DNA from: an uncultured Tateyamaria sp. | Lineage (GTDB): Bacteria > Pseudomonadota > Alphaproteobacteria > Rhodobacterales > Rhodobacteraceae | NCBI RefSeq assembly: GCF_947497045.1 | Contig: NZ_CANMEU010000003.1 | Coordinates: 124,001 to 188,000, forward strand | Direction: 5' to 3' | Length of the DNA stretch: 64,000 nucleotides | Shown: piece after piece, positions 54,517 to 63,789 of the stretch | Numbering within the stretch: position 1 is the first letter of the stretch | Layout: every line of letters starts with the position of its first letter | Made by a program: the position numbers and the translations under genes | The notes under the pieces: model-generated | The model's input: the letters and a program-made list of their open reading frames with translations, nothing else | Told to the model about the DNA's origin: nothing | Databases searched by the model: none

Positions 54517-55179
54517 ATGTTGACACGACGCCATTTCATTATGACCAGCACCGCGCTGTTTTCGACGCCATTGACAGGGGTCGCGCTGGCGCAGGCGGCG
54601 CCGTCCGCATCATGGGCGCGGTGGGATGCGCAGGTGACACCTGCCAATTACGACCCCGCAACGTCGAACCCGTGGGGCTTTCACCCCCGTTATCTGCCCC
54701 AACGGGTCGAACATAATCCCGGCCTCACGCCCGGCGACATCCATGTGGATGCGGTGGCGCGCTATCTTTATCACATCGGCACCGACGGGACGGCGGCGCG
54801 CTATGGCGTGTCCATCGCGCGGGGCAATCTGTATGAGCCGGGCACCTATGACATTCGGCGCAAGGCCAAGTGGCCCAAATGGACGCCCACCGCGGATATG
54901 ATTGAACGCGACCCCGAACAGTTCGAGCAGTTCGCTGATGGGGTGCCGGGCGGGCCGACGAACCCGCTTGGCTCGCGCGCCCTTTACCTGTTTGTCGGCA
55001 ACCGCGACACCTATCTGCGCATTCACGGCACACCGCATCCCCGCTCAATCGGGGGGCGGGCAAGCTCGGGCTGCGTACGCATGGTAATGGCCCACATCAT
55101 CGGGCTTTATGAAGAGGTCACACCGGGTGCGCGTGCGATCCTCTACCCGGCAGAAAACGGTGTGACGGCAAGCAGTTAG
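54517..55179 (+). CDS. L,D-transpeptidase (YkuD domain)
   Basis: 220 residues. A Tat-like leader (TRRHFIMTSTALFSTPL) precedes a YkuD domain with YHIGTDGTAARYGVSI and the catalytic RIHGTPHPRSIG...SSGCVRMVMAHIIGLY motif (His, then Cys nucleophile). It forms 3-3 cross-links in peptidoglycan or attaches lipoproteins, in the periplasm. Confidence 0.9.
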   Translation: MLTRRHFIMTSTALFSTPLTGVALAQAAPSASWARWDAQVTPANYDPATSNPWGFHPRYLPQRVEHNPGLTPGDIHVDAVARYLYHIGTDGTAARYGVSIARGNLYEPGTYDIRRKAKWPKWTPTADMIERDPEQFEQFADGVPGGPTNPLGSRALYLFVGNRDTYLRIHGTPHPRSIGGRASSGCVRMVMAHIIGLYEEVTPGARAILYPAENGVTASS

Positions 55180-55463
55180 GAACTGGCGTTGGCGGCGGTG
55201 GTCTGCGCTTTGGTGCAGATCGGCGCGCCTGTCGTGGTGCGCAACGGAAGCAGTGTGGATTCCACCGGCCCCTTGTGTAGATACCAATAGCACCCATCCT
55301 CGGGCAGCAACCGCACCTGATTTAGGTTCTGGCCCGGTGCCGCAATGTCCACGACGCCTTCGGGCAACTGGCCGATATAACCCCCGGTGGCCGTGCCCGG
55401 CAGATCGGTGCACGCGGCCCCTGTCAGTGCAATCATCAGCGCAGCCTTGGTGCGGAGCAACAT
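55176..55463 (-). CDS. Small exported lipoprotein of unknown function
   Basis: 95 residues from ATG 55463. Signal with a possible lipobox (LTGAAC), then GYIGQLPEGVVDIAAPGQNLNQVRL and EDGCYWYLHKGPVE. Not recognised; it overlaps the convergent L,D-transpeptidase by 4 bp. Confidence 0.7.
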   Translation of the reverse strand: MLLRTKAALMIALTGAACTDLPGTATGGYIGQLPEGVVDIAAPGQNLNQVRLLPEDGCYWYLHKGPVESTLLPLRTTTGAPICTKAQTTAANASS

Positions 55464-56025
55464 GTGCGATCCTCTTTTGTCGGTTGGTATCTGATGCTTT
55501 GTCGCATTCTGCGCGCGTCCGTGCAATGCGGTGGCGTGTTGTGCTCTCCTGAATGCGCGGTCCGGTTCCATTCCCAAATATTTCTAAACCGCCTGATCTC
55601 CGGGCAAGGGCAGGGAAGTCGTCTCATTTTCGCAGCAGACCCCTTGCGTGTGATCCGGCCTGCGCTGATCCAGATGTAACTTTGCCAGCAAATGCGCCAA
55701 GACGGTGCTATGGCCCAAGACCTTCGCATCCCTGTTGTCGAACCCGACTCCGCGCGAGATCGTGGGCGCGCTGACCTTGGCCGGGTGGCGCGATGTCAAA
55801 GCGCCCGCTCAGATTTCTGGGCTTGATCGCATGGGCAAGGAGTTTGCGCCGGATATTGTGCTGATTTGTGAGCGATAGCCCAAGCGCCCCCTGTCACGCC
55901 TGGGACAGGGCGTTCATTGCGTCGGCGTGCTTTATGCGATGGATGGCGGGGTGGCAACGCCATCAGAAACGGTCGCCGCGAGAGCCGTGCAACATGGGGG
56001 CCCGATGCGGTGACGGGCCATCGTC
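55464..56025. other. Gene-poor interval between the lipoprotein and tungstate ABC genes
   Basis: 562 bp without a complete gene. A plus-strand open stretch of about 69 codons (55669-55878) ends PREIVGALTLAGWRDVKAPA, GKEFAPDIVLICER and has host-like codon use but no start of its own, so it may be the tail of a deleted gene. The rest shows nothing recognisable. The tungstate-binding gene tupA, expected near tupBC, is not here. Confidence 0.4.
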
Positions 56026-56742
56026 TCAATCAACGATGTCGCCATCAAGGAACGCCCTGGTTTCGGCCTTTGCCGGAGCATCAAATACCTGCGCTGCGGC
56101 CCCCTGTTCGTGCAGCCCCCCGTTCAGCAGAAACACCACATCGCTGCCCAGACGGCGCGCCTGACCCAGATCGTGTGTCGTCATTATGATGCGCGTTCCG
56201 CTGTGATGCGCGGCGCGCAACACCGCCTCGATCTCGCGGGTGGAGCGCCCGTCAAGGTTCGCGCAGGGTTCATCGAGGAACAGGACCGATGGTTGGCGGA
56301 TCAGCGCACGGGCGAGGGCAAGTTTCTGTTTCTCTCCGCCTGACAGGCGAGGGGCGGGTTGGTCCAGTACATCGGCCAATCCGACACGGCCTGCCCAGAT
56401 CGCAACCTGCTGTGCAATCGGCACCTTGGGTGTGCCCAGCAATTGTAACGGATAGGCCAGATTGTTGCGCACCGACCGGCGCAACATGATGGGGCGCTGA
56501 AACACGTAGGCCTGCGCCTGTTGCGCCTGATCCGCAGGCCGGGACCATTGAACCGTGCCGCCTGACACACGCTCGACCCCGTGCAGCACCTTGAGCAGGG
56601 TGGTTTTGCCCGCCCCATTGGGGCCAAGAACGACGGTGAACCCGGCTTCGCCCAGATCCATATCAATCGGCCCAAGGATCGTCTTGCCCCGCCGTTTGAC
56701 GGACACATTGCGCAGAGAGACGGACAGCGGAGGCATCACCAT
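56026..56742 (-). CDS. tupC: Tungstate-type ABC transporter ATP-binding protein
   Basis: 238 residues. Walker A LGPNGAGKTTLLK, signature LSGGEKQKLALARAL, Walker B VLFLDEPCANLD, and switch IIMTTHDLGQARRLG. The ATPase of a small oxyanion importer, paired with the permease whose 3' end it overlaps by 7 bp. Tungstate specificity is inferred from the permease type and the adjacent formate dehydrogenase. Confidence 0.85.
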   Translation of the reverse strand: MVMPPLSVSLRNVSVKRRGKTILGPIDMDLGEAGFTVVLGPNGAGKTTLLKVLHGVERVSGGTVQWSRPADQAQQAQAYVFQRPIMLRRSVRNNLAYPLQLLGTPKVPIAQQVAIWAGRVGLADVLDQPAPRLSGGEKQKLALARALIRQPSVLFLDEPCANLDGRSTREIEAVLRAAHHSGTRIIMTTHDLGQARRLGSDVVFLLNGGLHEQGAAAQVFDAPAKAETRAFLDGDIVD

Positions 56743-57440
56743 GTGCCGTGCCGTTCTGTGCGCGACAGGGTGTGGATGGCAAAGTTCACCATCAGCGCCA
56801 GCGCGATCAGGATAAAGCCGAGGCCAAGGGCGAGCGCAAAATCCCCCTTGCCGGTCTCAAGCGCGATGGCGGTGGTCAGCACGCGGGTCGCATGATCGAT
56901 GTTGCCGCCCACGATCATAATCGCACCCACCTCGCCGATGGCGCGCCCAAAGCCTGCCAGCGCTCCCGTCAGCAGCGCGCGCCGCCCGTCCCAGATCAGC
57001 GTAGCGATCCGCTGGCGTTGGGTGGTGTTCAGCGAAATCAGCAGGTCGTGATATTCGGCCCACAGCTCGCGCATCGCCTGATGGGTGATGGATGCGATGA
57101 GGGGCGTGATGATGATGACCTGGGCGATGATCATGGCCGCCGGTGTGAACAGCAGGCCCAGCACCCCGAACGGGCCAGAGCGGGACAAAAGCAGATAGAC
57201 GATCAGGCCAACCACCACGGGCGGTAAGCCCATCAGCGCGTTCAGCGTCGCAATCGTGGCGCGGCGAAACCGAAAGCGGCGAATGGCCAGCCACGTACCA
57301 AGGGGCAGGGCAATGGCCGAGGCGATCACAAGCGCTGACAGGCTCACCTGAAGCGAGCGCAACGTGATCTCGACCAGATCCGCGTCCAGCGACCAGATCA
57401 ACTGAAAGGCGGCCAGCATCCCGGCCCAGATGTCGTTCAT
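56736..57440 (-). CDS. tupB: Tungstate-type ABC transporter permease
   Basis: 234 residues from ATG 57440. Five to six helices with the EAA-like loop (LNTTQRQRIATLIWDGRRAL, GFGRAIGEVGAIMIVGGNI), as in TupB/ModB. The IGEVGAIMIVGG block is distinctive for the tungstate branch. No TupA binding protein is encoded in this window. Confidence 0.85.
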   Translation of the reverse strand: MNDIWAGMLAAFQLIWSLDADLVEITLRSLQVSLSALVIASAIALPLGTWLAIRRFRFRRATIATLNALMGLPPVVVGLIVYLLLSRSGPFGVLGLLFTPAAMIIAQVIIITPLIASITHQAMRELWAEYHDLLISLNTTQRQRIATLIWDGRRALLTGALAGFGRAIGEVGAIMIVGGNIDHATRVLTTAIALETGKGDFALALGLGFILIALALMVNFAIHTLSRTERHGTW

Positions 57441-57471
57441 TTCCGAAAACTGCCCTCGCGCGCCATCGACA

Positions 57472-57600
57472 TCAATCGTCGAGCCGGACAGCCGCACCAG
57501 AGCCGCGCTCCTGACTGGAAAACCCGGCCTCGTTCAGGATCAGGTACGCGCCCACTGAAACCACGCCCAGTGTCACAAACGCCAACAACATCGCTTTCAT
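57472..57600 (-). CDS. 42-residue membrane peptide in the formate dehydrogenase operon
   Basis: A short frame from ATG 57600 reads MKAMLLAFVTLGVVSVGAYL followed by ILNEAGFSSQERGSGAAVRLDD. It is one helix with a polar C-terminal tail. Its ATGA overlaps the stop of the WD40-cytochrome gene and it ends 31 bp before tupB, which supports real translation. Similar short peptides accompany membrane electron-transfer genes; function unknown. Confidence 0.7.
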   Translation of the reverse strand: MKAMLLAFVTLGVVSVGAYLILNEAGFSSQERGSGAAVRLDD

Positions 57601-58919
57601 TTCAGGTCTCTTTCTGCATCCGTGTTGGTGCGCAAGTAGTCGATCAGGTCATCGCGGTCCTGCGGGTCAACGATCCGCTGCATGGGCATCTTGGTGCCGG
57701 GAATATAGTGGTCCGGGCCTTGGTCGAACAGCGCATTTATGGTCTGCGCTGTCCAGATGATATCCGAGCCGCGCAAAGTCTCGGAATAGGTATAGTCCGC
57801 CACTGTGCCTGCGCGCCGCCCAAACAGCGCATGCAGGCTGGGCCCCGCCCGTCGTGCGCTGCCTTGGCGGAGGGTGTGGCAGATTGAACATTTGCGCTTG
57901 AACTGCCGTTCGCCATTGGCCAGCGTTTCGGGCTTTTCCAGAAAGCTGCGCGGTGTGTCGGCCATGGGATCGAGCGTGGTCATGGTATCCACAGGCCAGG
58001 AATAGACGATGTCCTCGATCCCGCCCGCATGCAGGTTCTGCCCATCGGGCGAAAAGGCCAGCGCCCAGACCGGTCCGTTGCGCGCTGCGCGAAAGTCGTG
58101 GGTGATCTGCATCGCCCCGGTGTCGATCAGCATGATAAAGCCCTGGCCATCGCCCACGGCAAGCGTTTTGGTTGCGGGTGCATAAGCCATCGACAGGATG
58201 GGGCGACGATCCAGGGTGAAGTCGGCAAGGGGGGCACCTGTCGCAAGGTCCAGTATCCGCGTGCCCCCGTCGGTTGCGCCATATGCCAACCACCCGTCAG
58301 CATCGTTCACCACCAGCTCGTTCACCCCGAACCCGTGTTTGGCGATGACGGTTGAGGCCGCAGTCGGGTCTTGCACGTTCCATGACCGGATCGTCCCATC
58401 GACGGATGCGGAATAAAGCGTGTTGCCATCCCCGCCGAAGGCCACGGCATTCACGCCCTGTTTGTGTCCGGTCATGTGGGCGGTGCTGATTTGCCAGTCT
58501 GGCAGGGGCGCGTCGCGTTGGGTCACACTGGTCAGGCCGATGCGGTGATCCCACGAGGCGGTTGCGATGGTCTGCCCGTCTGGTGACACAGCGATATCGA
58601 CAATCTTGGCGGTATGCGCCAAAGCCTTGCGCCCCGTGTCATCCGCCCAAAGCCACAGCTGGTTGTCATCCCCGCCCGACGCAAGCAGGCCCGTGTCCAC
58701 AAAGCGTACCACATTGACCGCCGCCCGGTGCCCTTCGTGCCATGCTGGTACGTCGCCCTGCCAGACCCCCACCGAGTTGTCAAAACTCGCCGTCGCGATC
58801 TGGCCCGAGGCCGACACGGTCACATCCATGATCGGACCGCCATGGCCCCTGAGCGTGAAAAACTCCTGCGCCGCCAGAGGGGTCGCGCCCAGCACCGCTA
58901 TGGCCAGTGCGCGCCACAT
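57597..58919 (-). CDS. Periplasmic WD40-repeat cytochrome c protein
   Basis: 440 residues. A signal peptide (MWRALAIAVLGATPLAAQ) leads a beta-propeller of about seven WD40-like blades (repeated GQTIATASWDHRIG, GNTLYSASVDGTIRSWN). Near residue 345 a c-type heme site CSICHTL precedes GPSLHALFGRRAGT and the distal methionine in IPGTKMPMQRI. It starts immediately after the FdhC-type gene stop. A heme-bearing propeller next to formate dehydrogenase suggests an electron acceptor or docking role, not shown. Confidence 0.85.
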   Translation of the reverse strand: MWRALAIAVLGATPLAAQEFFTLRGHGGPIMDVTVSASGQIATASFDNSVGVWQGDVPAWHEGHRAAVNVVRFVDTGLLASGGDDNQLWLWADDTGRKALAHTAKIVDIAVSPDGQTIATASWDHRIGLTSVTQRDAPLPDWQISTAHMTGHKQGVNAVAFGGDGNTLYSASVDGTIRSWNVQDPTAASTVIAKHGFGVNELVVNDADGWLAYGATDGGTRILDLATGAPLADFTLDRRPILSMAYAPATKTLAVGDGQGFIMLIDTGAMQITHDFRAARNGPVWALAFSPDGQNLHAGGIEDIVYSWPVDTMTTLDPMADTPRSFLEKPETLANGERQFKRKCSICHTLRQGSARRAGPSLHALFGRRAGTVADYTYSETLRGSDIIWTAQTINALFDQGPDHYIPGTKMPMQRIVDPQDRDDLIDYLRTNTDAERDLK

Positions 58920-60122
58920 CTATTCGGCGGGTGTGGCACTTTTGGGGGCGGCGGCCTTCTGGGCCTTCACCTCTTCGACCCAGAGCGAGTGGTGCTCACG
59001 CGCCCATTGTTCCTCGACCTCACCCGAACCCATGGCGTCATAGGCCCCCTCCATCCCCACGGTGCCGATGTAGATGTGCGCAAAGATGATCGCCATCAGC
59101 ACGAAGCTGACCATGGCGTGCCACAGTTGGGCGTATTGCATTTCCTCATGCGGGGCGAGGGTGGTGGGCAATTCGCCCAGACCCAACGCGCCCGAGATGC
59201 CAAAGCTGTTCAGTTTGGCAAAGGTCGCAGCGAACATGTTCAGCTCGAACGGGAAGAGCAGGGCGAGGCCGGACACGGAAATCGACGTCCCCAGCACGAT
59301 CACCGACCAGAAGATCAGCTTTTGGCCCGCATTGAATTTCTTGGCCGGAGGGTGCCCCTTGCCAAAGATACCACCGCCCTTGAGCAACCAGTTGATGTCC
59401 GAGCGGTGGGGCAGGTTGTGATAGACCCACATCACGAAGATCATCACCAGCGCGATCATAAACGCCCATGAGACGTTGTTGTGGATCCATTTGGAGGCCA
59501 GAGCGAGCGTCGCAAATGCCTCGTGACCAAAGGCCGGGATCAGCACCTTGCGCCCAAACAGCGACACAAGGCCGGTGATCCCAAGCAGGATGAACGAGCC
59601 CGCCAGCAGCCAGTGTCCGAACCGTTCAACAGCCTTGAAACGTTCGATGGTGCGCCCCGTTTTCTCGCCTTCGATGCGGATGCGACCCCGGATCAGAAAG
59701 AACAGGGCCAGCAGCGCAAGCGTGCCCCCAAGCAGATAGGCCCCATAGGTCGCAAGTGGCCCCTCGCGGAACAGCAGCCAGCGCATGCCGCCATCCTGAA
59801 TAAGCGTCGTGGCCGCGGGCCCATTGTTGGAGGCCGTGATATCAGCCGAGCCAAAGCGCAACGCGCGCCACAACTCTGGATCAGAAGCCCCGCCAAGCGT
59901 GCCAAGCTGGTTGGCGATGCCCGCCGCATTGTCCGGGTCGCCGGTCGCGCTGGATCGGAAAGTGTTGTCGACCACTTCGCCGCGCTGGCGGGCCAGAATG
60001 TCCTCAAGCGTTTGCGCACCCCCCGTGGCGGAGCGATCCGGGGCGGGGGCGGTGCCGTCCTGCGCCTGTGCGATTGTGGCAAACGACAGGGTCAGCAGCA
60101 GTGCGATCAACGTGCGAAACAT
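58920..60122 (-). CDS. Formate dehydrogenase gamma subunit (cytochrome b556)
   Basis: 400 residues, signal peptide (MFRTLIALLLTLSFATIAQA), a periplasmic N-terminal part of about 110 residues, then a helix LGGTLALLALFFLIRGRIRIEG and the FdoI/FdnI-like cytochrome domain with about four further helices carrying axial histidines (ERFGHWLLAGSFI, WHAMVSFVLMAIIFAHIYIG). It passes formate-derived electrons to the quinone pool. GGGAG precedes the start. Confidence 0.92.
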   Translation of the reverse strand: MFRTLIALLLTLSFATIAQAQDGTAPAPDRSATGGAQTLEDILARQRGEVVDNTFRSSATGDPDNAAGIANQLGTLGGASDPELWRALRFGSADITASNNGPAATTLIQDGGMRWLLFREGPLATYGAYLLGGTLALLALFFLIRGRIRIEGEKTGRTIERFKAVERFGHWLLAGSFILLGITGLVSLFGRKVLIPAFGHEAFATLALASKWIHNNVSWAFMIALVMIFVMWVYHNLPHRSDINWLLKGGGIFGKGHPPAKKFNAGQKLIFWSVIVLGTSISVSGLALLFPFELNMFAATFAKLNSFGISGALGLGELPTTLAPHEEMQYAQLWHAMVSFVLMAIIFAHIYIGTVGMEGAYDAMGSGEVEEQWAREHHSLWVEEVKAQKAAAPKSATPAE

Positions 60123-60151
60123 CCCGAACTCCCTTTGGTGGCGTGATGGTG

Positions 60152-60182
60152 AAAAAAGGGCGACCCGGTTCGGGGCCGCCCT
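60152..60182 (-). terminator. Terminator-like hairpin between the beta and gamma subunit genes
   Basis: On the minus-strand transcript, a 10-bp stem (agggcggccc / gggtcgccct, one G.U pair) with a 6-nt loop is followed by TTTTTTC. It lies downstream of the beta gene and before the gamma gene, so it may reduce expression of the distal genes. Confidence 0.75.
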
Positions 60183-60216
60183 GATCTCTGGTCTCTCGTG
60201 GTCCAGTCAGGGCCGA

Positions 60217-60813
60217 TTAGCCGCCTTGCCGACCATAGGCTGATCCCCAGCCCCATGCGCCCGATCCGAACCCGCGGGCGACAACGCGCTCGCGGTAGAT
60301 GCCCGACACCACATCGCCATCACCGGCCAGCAGGGCCTTGGTCGCGCACATCTCGGCGCAGATCGGCAATTTGCCTTCCGCGATCCGGTTGCGCCCGTAT
60401 TTGGCAAACTCGGCGGTCGAGTGGGTCTCTTCGGGGCCACCGGCACAGAAGGTGCACTTGTCCATCTTGCCGCGCGATCCGAAGTTGCCCGCCTGAGGGA
60501 ACTGTGGGGCACCAAAAGGGCAGGCATAGAAACAATAGCCACAACCGATGCACAGGTCCTTGGAATGCAGCACGACCCCTTCTTCGTTCTGATAGAAGCA
60601 ATCGACCGGGCAGACGGCCATGCAGGGCGCGTCCGAACAGTGCATGCACGCCACCGAGATGGAGCGTTCACCGGGACTGCCATCATTGATGGTGACAACC
60701 TTGCGGCGGTTGATGCCCCACGGCACTTCGTGTTCGTTTTTGCAGGCTGTAACGCAGGCGTTGCATTCAATGCAGCGTTCGGCGTCGACGAGAAATTTTG
60801 CTCTTGCGGCCAT
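60217..60813 (-). CDS. Formate dehydrogenase beta subunit (iron-sulfur protein)
   Basis: 198 residues from ATG 60813, which has GGAGG nine bases before. Four cysteine clusters for [4Fe-4S] centres are visible: CIECNACVTAC, CMHCSDAPCMAVCP, CIGCGYCFYACP and the KCTFC segment. It relays electrons from the catalytic subunit to the cytochrome. It follows the alpha gene by 14 bp. Confidence 0.94.
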   Translation of the reverse strand: MAARAKFLVDAERCIECNACVTACKNEHEVPWGINRRKVVTINDGSPGERSISVACMHCSDAPCMAVCPVDCFYQNEEGVVLHSKDLCIGCGYCFYACPFGAPQFPQAGNFGSRGKMDKCTFCAGGPEETHSTAEFAKYGRNRIAEGKLPICAEMCATKALLAGDGDVVSGIYRERVVARGFGSGAWGWGSAYGRQGG

Positions 60814-60827
60814 TTTCAATATCCTCC

Positions 60828-63722
60828 TTACGCTGTCCAGATTTTGCAGAGAGTGGCTTTGGTCTCTTGCATCTGGGTCACTGAATCATAGCCATAGGTC
60901 TGTGCCGTGTTGCTGCTTTCGCCCAACACATAGGGATCGGCCCCCTCTGGGTACTTGCCCCTCAGGTCTTCGCCCTCAAGATGGCCGCCAAAGTGGAACG
61001 GCATAAAGGCGACGCCCTCTCCGACCCGCTCTGTCACCATGGCCATCACCTTGACCTTGGCCCCTTCCGGGCCTTCGACCCAGACCTGCGCACCATCCCG
61101 GACACCGAGGTTGTTGGCATCGCGCGTGTTGATCTCGACGAACATGTCCTGCTGAAGCTCGGCCAGCCAGGGGTTGGAGCGGCTCTCATCACCACCCCCC
61201 TCATATTCGACCAGACGCCCGGATGTCAGAACGATGGGGTAATCCTTGGAAAAGTCGTTCTTCTGGATCGAGGCATATAGCGTTGGAAGGCGGTAGAACT
61301 TGCGATCCTCATATGTGGGATAGTCTTCGACCAGATCGCGACGGTTGGTATAAAGCGGCTCGCGGTGGAGCGGCACGGGGTCGGGGAAGGTCCAGACCAC
61401 GGCGCGGGCCTTGGCATTGCCGAAGGGTGCACATTCATGTGCGATGGCCACCCGCTGGATGCCGCCTGACAGGTCGGTTTTCCAGTTCGTCTCGGGACCG
61501 GCAATCGCGTCGATGGTGGCACGTTCCCCGGCCGTCAACTCGTTGTCCCAACCAAGGTCCATCAGCATTTGCATGGTGAATTCAGGATATCCGTCCTGAA
61601 TGTCGGACCCGGCGGAATAGACGCCCTCGGCCAGCAGGTTTTCGCCGTCCCGTTCCACGCCGAACCGGGCGCGGAAGGTCAGGCCCCCTTCGGAGACGGG
61701 CTTGGACATGTCATAGAGGTTCGGCGTGCCCGGATGGTTCATCTCGGGCGTGCCCCAGCTTGGCCATGGCAGACCGTAATAGTCGCCATCCGCCGGTCCC
61801 CCCACCGCTTGCAGCGTGGTGCGATCAAAGGTGTGCTGGTTGGCCATATGTGTCTTGATCCGCTCGGGGCTTTGCCCGGTATAGCCAACAGTCCACATGC
61901 CCCGGTTGAACTCACGTGTGATGCTTTCCACGTTCGGGGTGTCGGGACCGTCCATCTCGATGTTGCGGAACAGACGATCACCCCAGCCGAACTTGTTGGC
62001 GAACTTGGCCATGATGACCTCGTCGGGCAGCGACTCAAACAGCGGATCAACCACCTTGTCGCGCCATTGCAGGCTGCGGTTGGAGGCGGTGACAGACCCG
62101 CGCGTTTCGAACTGCGTACAGGCGGGCAGCAGGTACACCCCATCGGTGCGGTCATGCAGTACCGCGGACACGGTAGGGTAGGGATCGACCACGACAAGCA
62201 TATCCAGCTGCTCCATCGCGGTCTTCATTTCCTTCATCCGGGTCTGCGAGTTGGGCGCATGACCCCACAGGACCATGGCGCGCACCTTGTTGGGGTTGTC
62301 CATGTTGTCGGGGTCTTCAAGCACCCCGTCGATCCAGCGCGAGACGGGGATACCCGTCAGGTTTTGAAAGGTGGTGTCGTTGCCATCGGCATCCTTGCCG
62401 GTGGCGAACTGCGCCTTGAGCCAGTCGCCGTCCTCTTCCCAGACGCGGCCCCAGTGGGCCCAGGCCCCCGCGGACAGGCCATAATAGCCGGGCAGGGTGT
62501 GGGACAGGACGCCTAGGTCCGTGGCACCCTGCACGTTGTCATGGCCGCGGAAGATGTTGGTGCCACCCCCTGCGGTGCCCATGTTTCCAAGGGCCAGTTG
62601 CAGCACGCAATAGGCGCGTGTGTTGTTGTTGCCGTTGGTGTGCTGGGTGCCGCCCATGCACCAGATCACGGTGCCGGGGCGGTTGTTGGCCATGGTGCGG
62701 GCCACGCGTTTGAGTTGCGAGGCGGGCGCACCGGTGACACGTTCGACCTCGTCCGGGGTCCAGCGGGCAACTTCGTCCCTGATCTGGTCCATGCCCCAGA
62801 CGCGGGTGCGGATGAATTCCTTGTCCTCCCACCCGTTGTCAAAGATGTGCCATAGGATCCCCCACACAAGCGCCACATCCGTGCCGGGCCGGAAGCGCAC
62901 GTACTCGTCCGCATGGGCGGCTGTGCGGGTAAAGCGCGGATCGCACACGATCACGGGCGCGTTGTTCTGTTCCTTGGCGCGCAGCAGGTGCAGCAGCGAC
63001 ACGGGGTGCGCCTCGGCGGGGTTGCCGCCGATGATGAAGATCGCCTTGGAATTGTGGATATCATTGTAGCTGTTCGTCATGGCGCCGTAGCCCCATGTGT
63101 TGGCCACACCCGCCACCGTGGTCGAGTGGCAGATCCGGGCCTGATGATCCACGTTGTTGGTGCCCCAATAGGCCGCGAACTTGCGGAACAGATAGGCCTG
63201 TTCGTTGTTATGCTTGGCCGAGCCGAGCCAGTAGACCGAATCCGGCCCGCTTTCCTCGCGGATGTTCATCATGCCGTCGCCGATCTCGTCTATGGCCTGT
63301 TCCCAGCTGATGCGCTTCCACTCTCCGCCTTCTTTCTTCATCGGATACTTGAGGCGACGCTCGCCATGGGCGTGTTCGCGCACCGCCGCCCCCTTGGCGC
63401 AGTGGGCTCCGAGGTTGAAGGGGCTGTCCCATCCGGGTTCCTGCCCCGTCCAGACGCCATTGCTGACCTCAGCGATGACGGTGCAGCCGACCGAACAGTG
63501 GGTGCAGACCGATTTGATGGTCTCGACCGCGCCGGTAAAGGCAGTGGCCGCCTGAGCCTGGGTGACGGTGCCCCCGGTTGCGGAAATTGCGGCAAGGCCC
63601 CCGATCGCCAACCCGGACCCGCGCAGGAAGGCCCGGCGATCTACGGATGTTTCGGCAATATCGGACAGGACGCCGGTGCGTTGAGGGCGTCGCGCGGTTC
63701 CGTTGGTTTTCTTCTTCAGCAT
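60828..63722 (-). CDS. Formate dehydrogenase alpha (catalytic) subunit, Mo/W-bis-MGD
   Basis: 964 residues. A Tat-type leader (SVDRRAFLRGSGLAIGG), [4Fe-4S] cysteines C73, C76, C80 and C108, and the active-site segment ARICHSTTVAG with Cys198 in the place of selenocysteine, followed by His199. No in-frame UGA. Further hallmarks NNTRAYCVLQLALGN and VWVEGPEGAKVKV lie in the cofactor domains. The tungstate transporter at the end of the operon suggests W or Mo in the active site. Oxidises formate in the periplasm. Confidence 0.94.
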   Translation of the reverse strand: MLKKKTNGTARRPQRTGVLSDIAETSVDRRAFLRGSGLAIGGLAAISATGGTVTQAQAATAFTGAVETIKSVCTHCSVGCTVIAEVSNGVWTGQEPGWDSPFNLGAHCAKGAAVREHAHGERRLKYPMKKEGGEWKRISWEQAIDEIGDGMMNIREESGPDSVYWLGSAKHNNEQAYLFRKFAAYWGTNNVDHQARICHSTTVAGVANTWGYGAMTNSYNDIHNSKAIFIIGGNPAEAHPVSLLHLLRAKEQNNAPVIVCDPRFTRTAAHADEYVRFRPGTDVALVWGILWHIFDNGWEDKEFIRTRVWGMDQIRDEVARWTPDEVERVTGAPASQLKRVARTMANNRPGTVIWCMGGTQHTNGNNNTRAYCVLQLALGNMGTAGGGTNIFRGHDNVQGATDLGVLSHTLPGYYGLSAGAWAHWGRVWEEDGDWLKAQFATGKDADGNDTTFQNLTGIPVSRWIDGVLEDPDNMDNPNKVRAMVLWGHAPNSQTRMKEMKTAMEQLDMLVVVDPYPTVSAVLHDRTDGVYLLPACTQFETRGSVTASNRSLQWRDKVVDPLFESLPDEVIMAKFANKFGWGDRLFRNIEMDGPDTPNVESITREFNRGMWTVGYTGQSPERIKTHMANQHTFDRTTLQAVGGPADGDYYGLPWPSWGTPEMNHPGTPNLYDMSKPVSEGGLTFRARFGVERDGENLLAEGVYSAGSDIQDGYPEFTMQMLMDLGWDNELTAGERATIDAIAGPETNWKTDLSGGIQRVAIAHECAPFGNAKARAVVWTFPDPVPLHREPLYTNRRDLVEDYPTYEDRKFYRLPTLYASIQKNDFSKDYPIVLTSGRLVEYEGGGDESRSNPWLAELQQDMFVEINTRDANNLGVRDGAQVWVEGPEGAKVKVMAMVTERVGEGVAFMPFHFGGHLEGEDLRGKYPEGADPYVLGESSNTAQTYGYDSVTQMQETKATLCKIWTA

Positions 63723-63789
63723 GTGTCTTACTCCCTTGGTGCCTGAGCGCGGAGCGCCCGGTGCCTGAAAAGTGTTAACGTCCGATCAC

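Noticed and set aside
63101-63160. Selenocysteine site in the formate dehydrogenase
   Set aside because: The codon at the active-site position is TGC (Cys198); there is no in-frame TGA.
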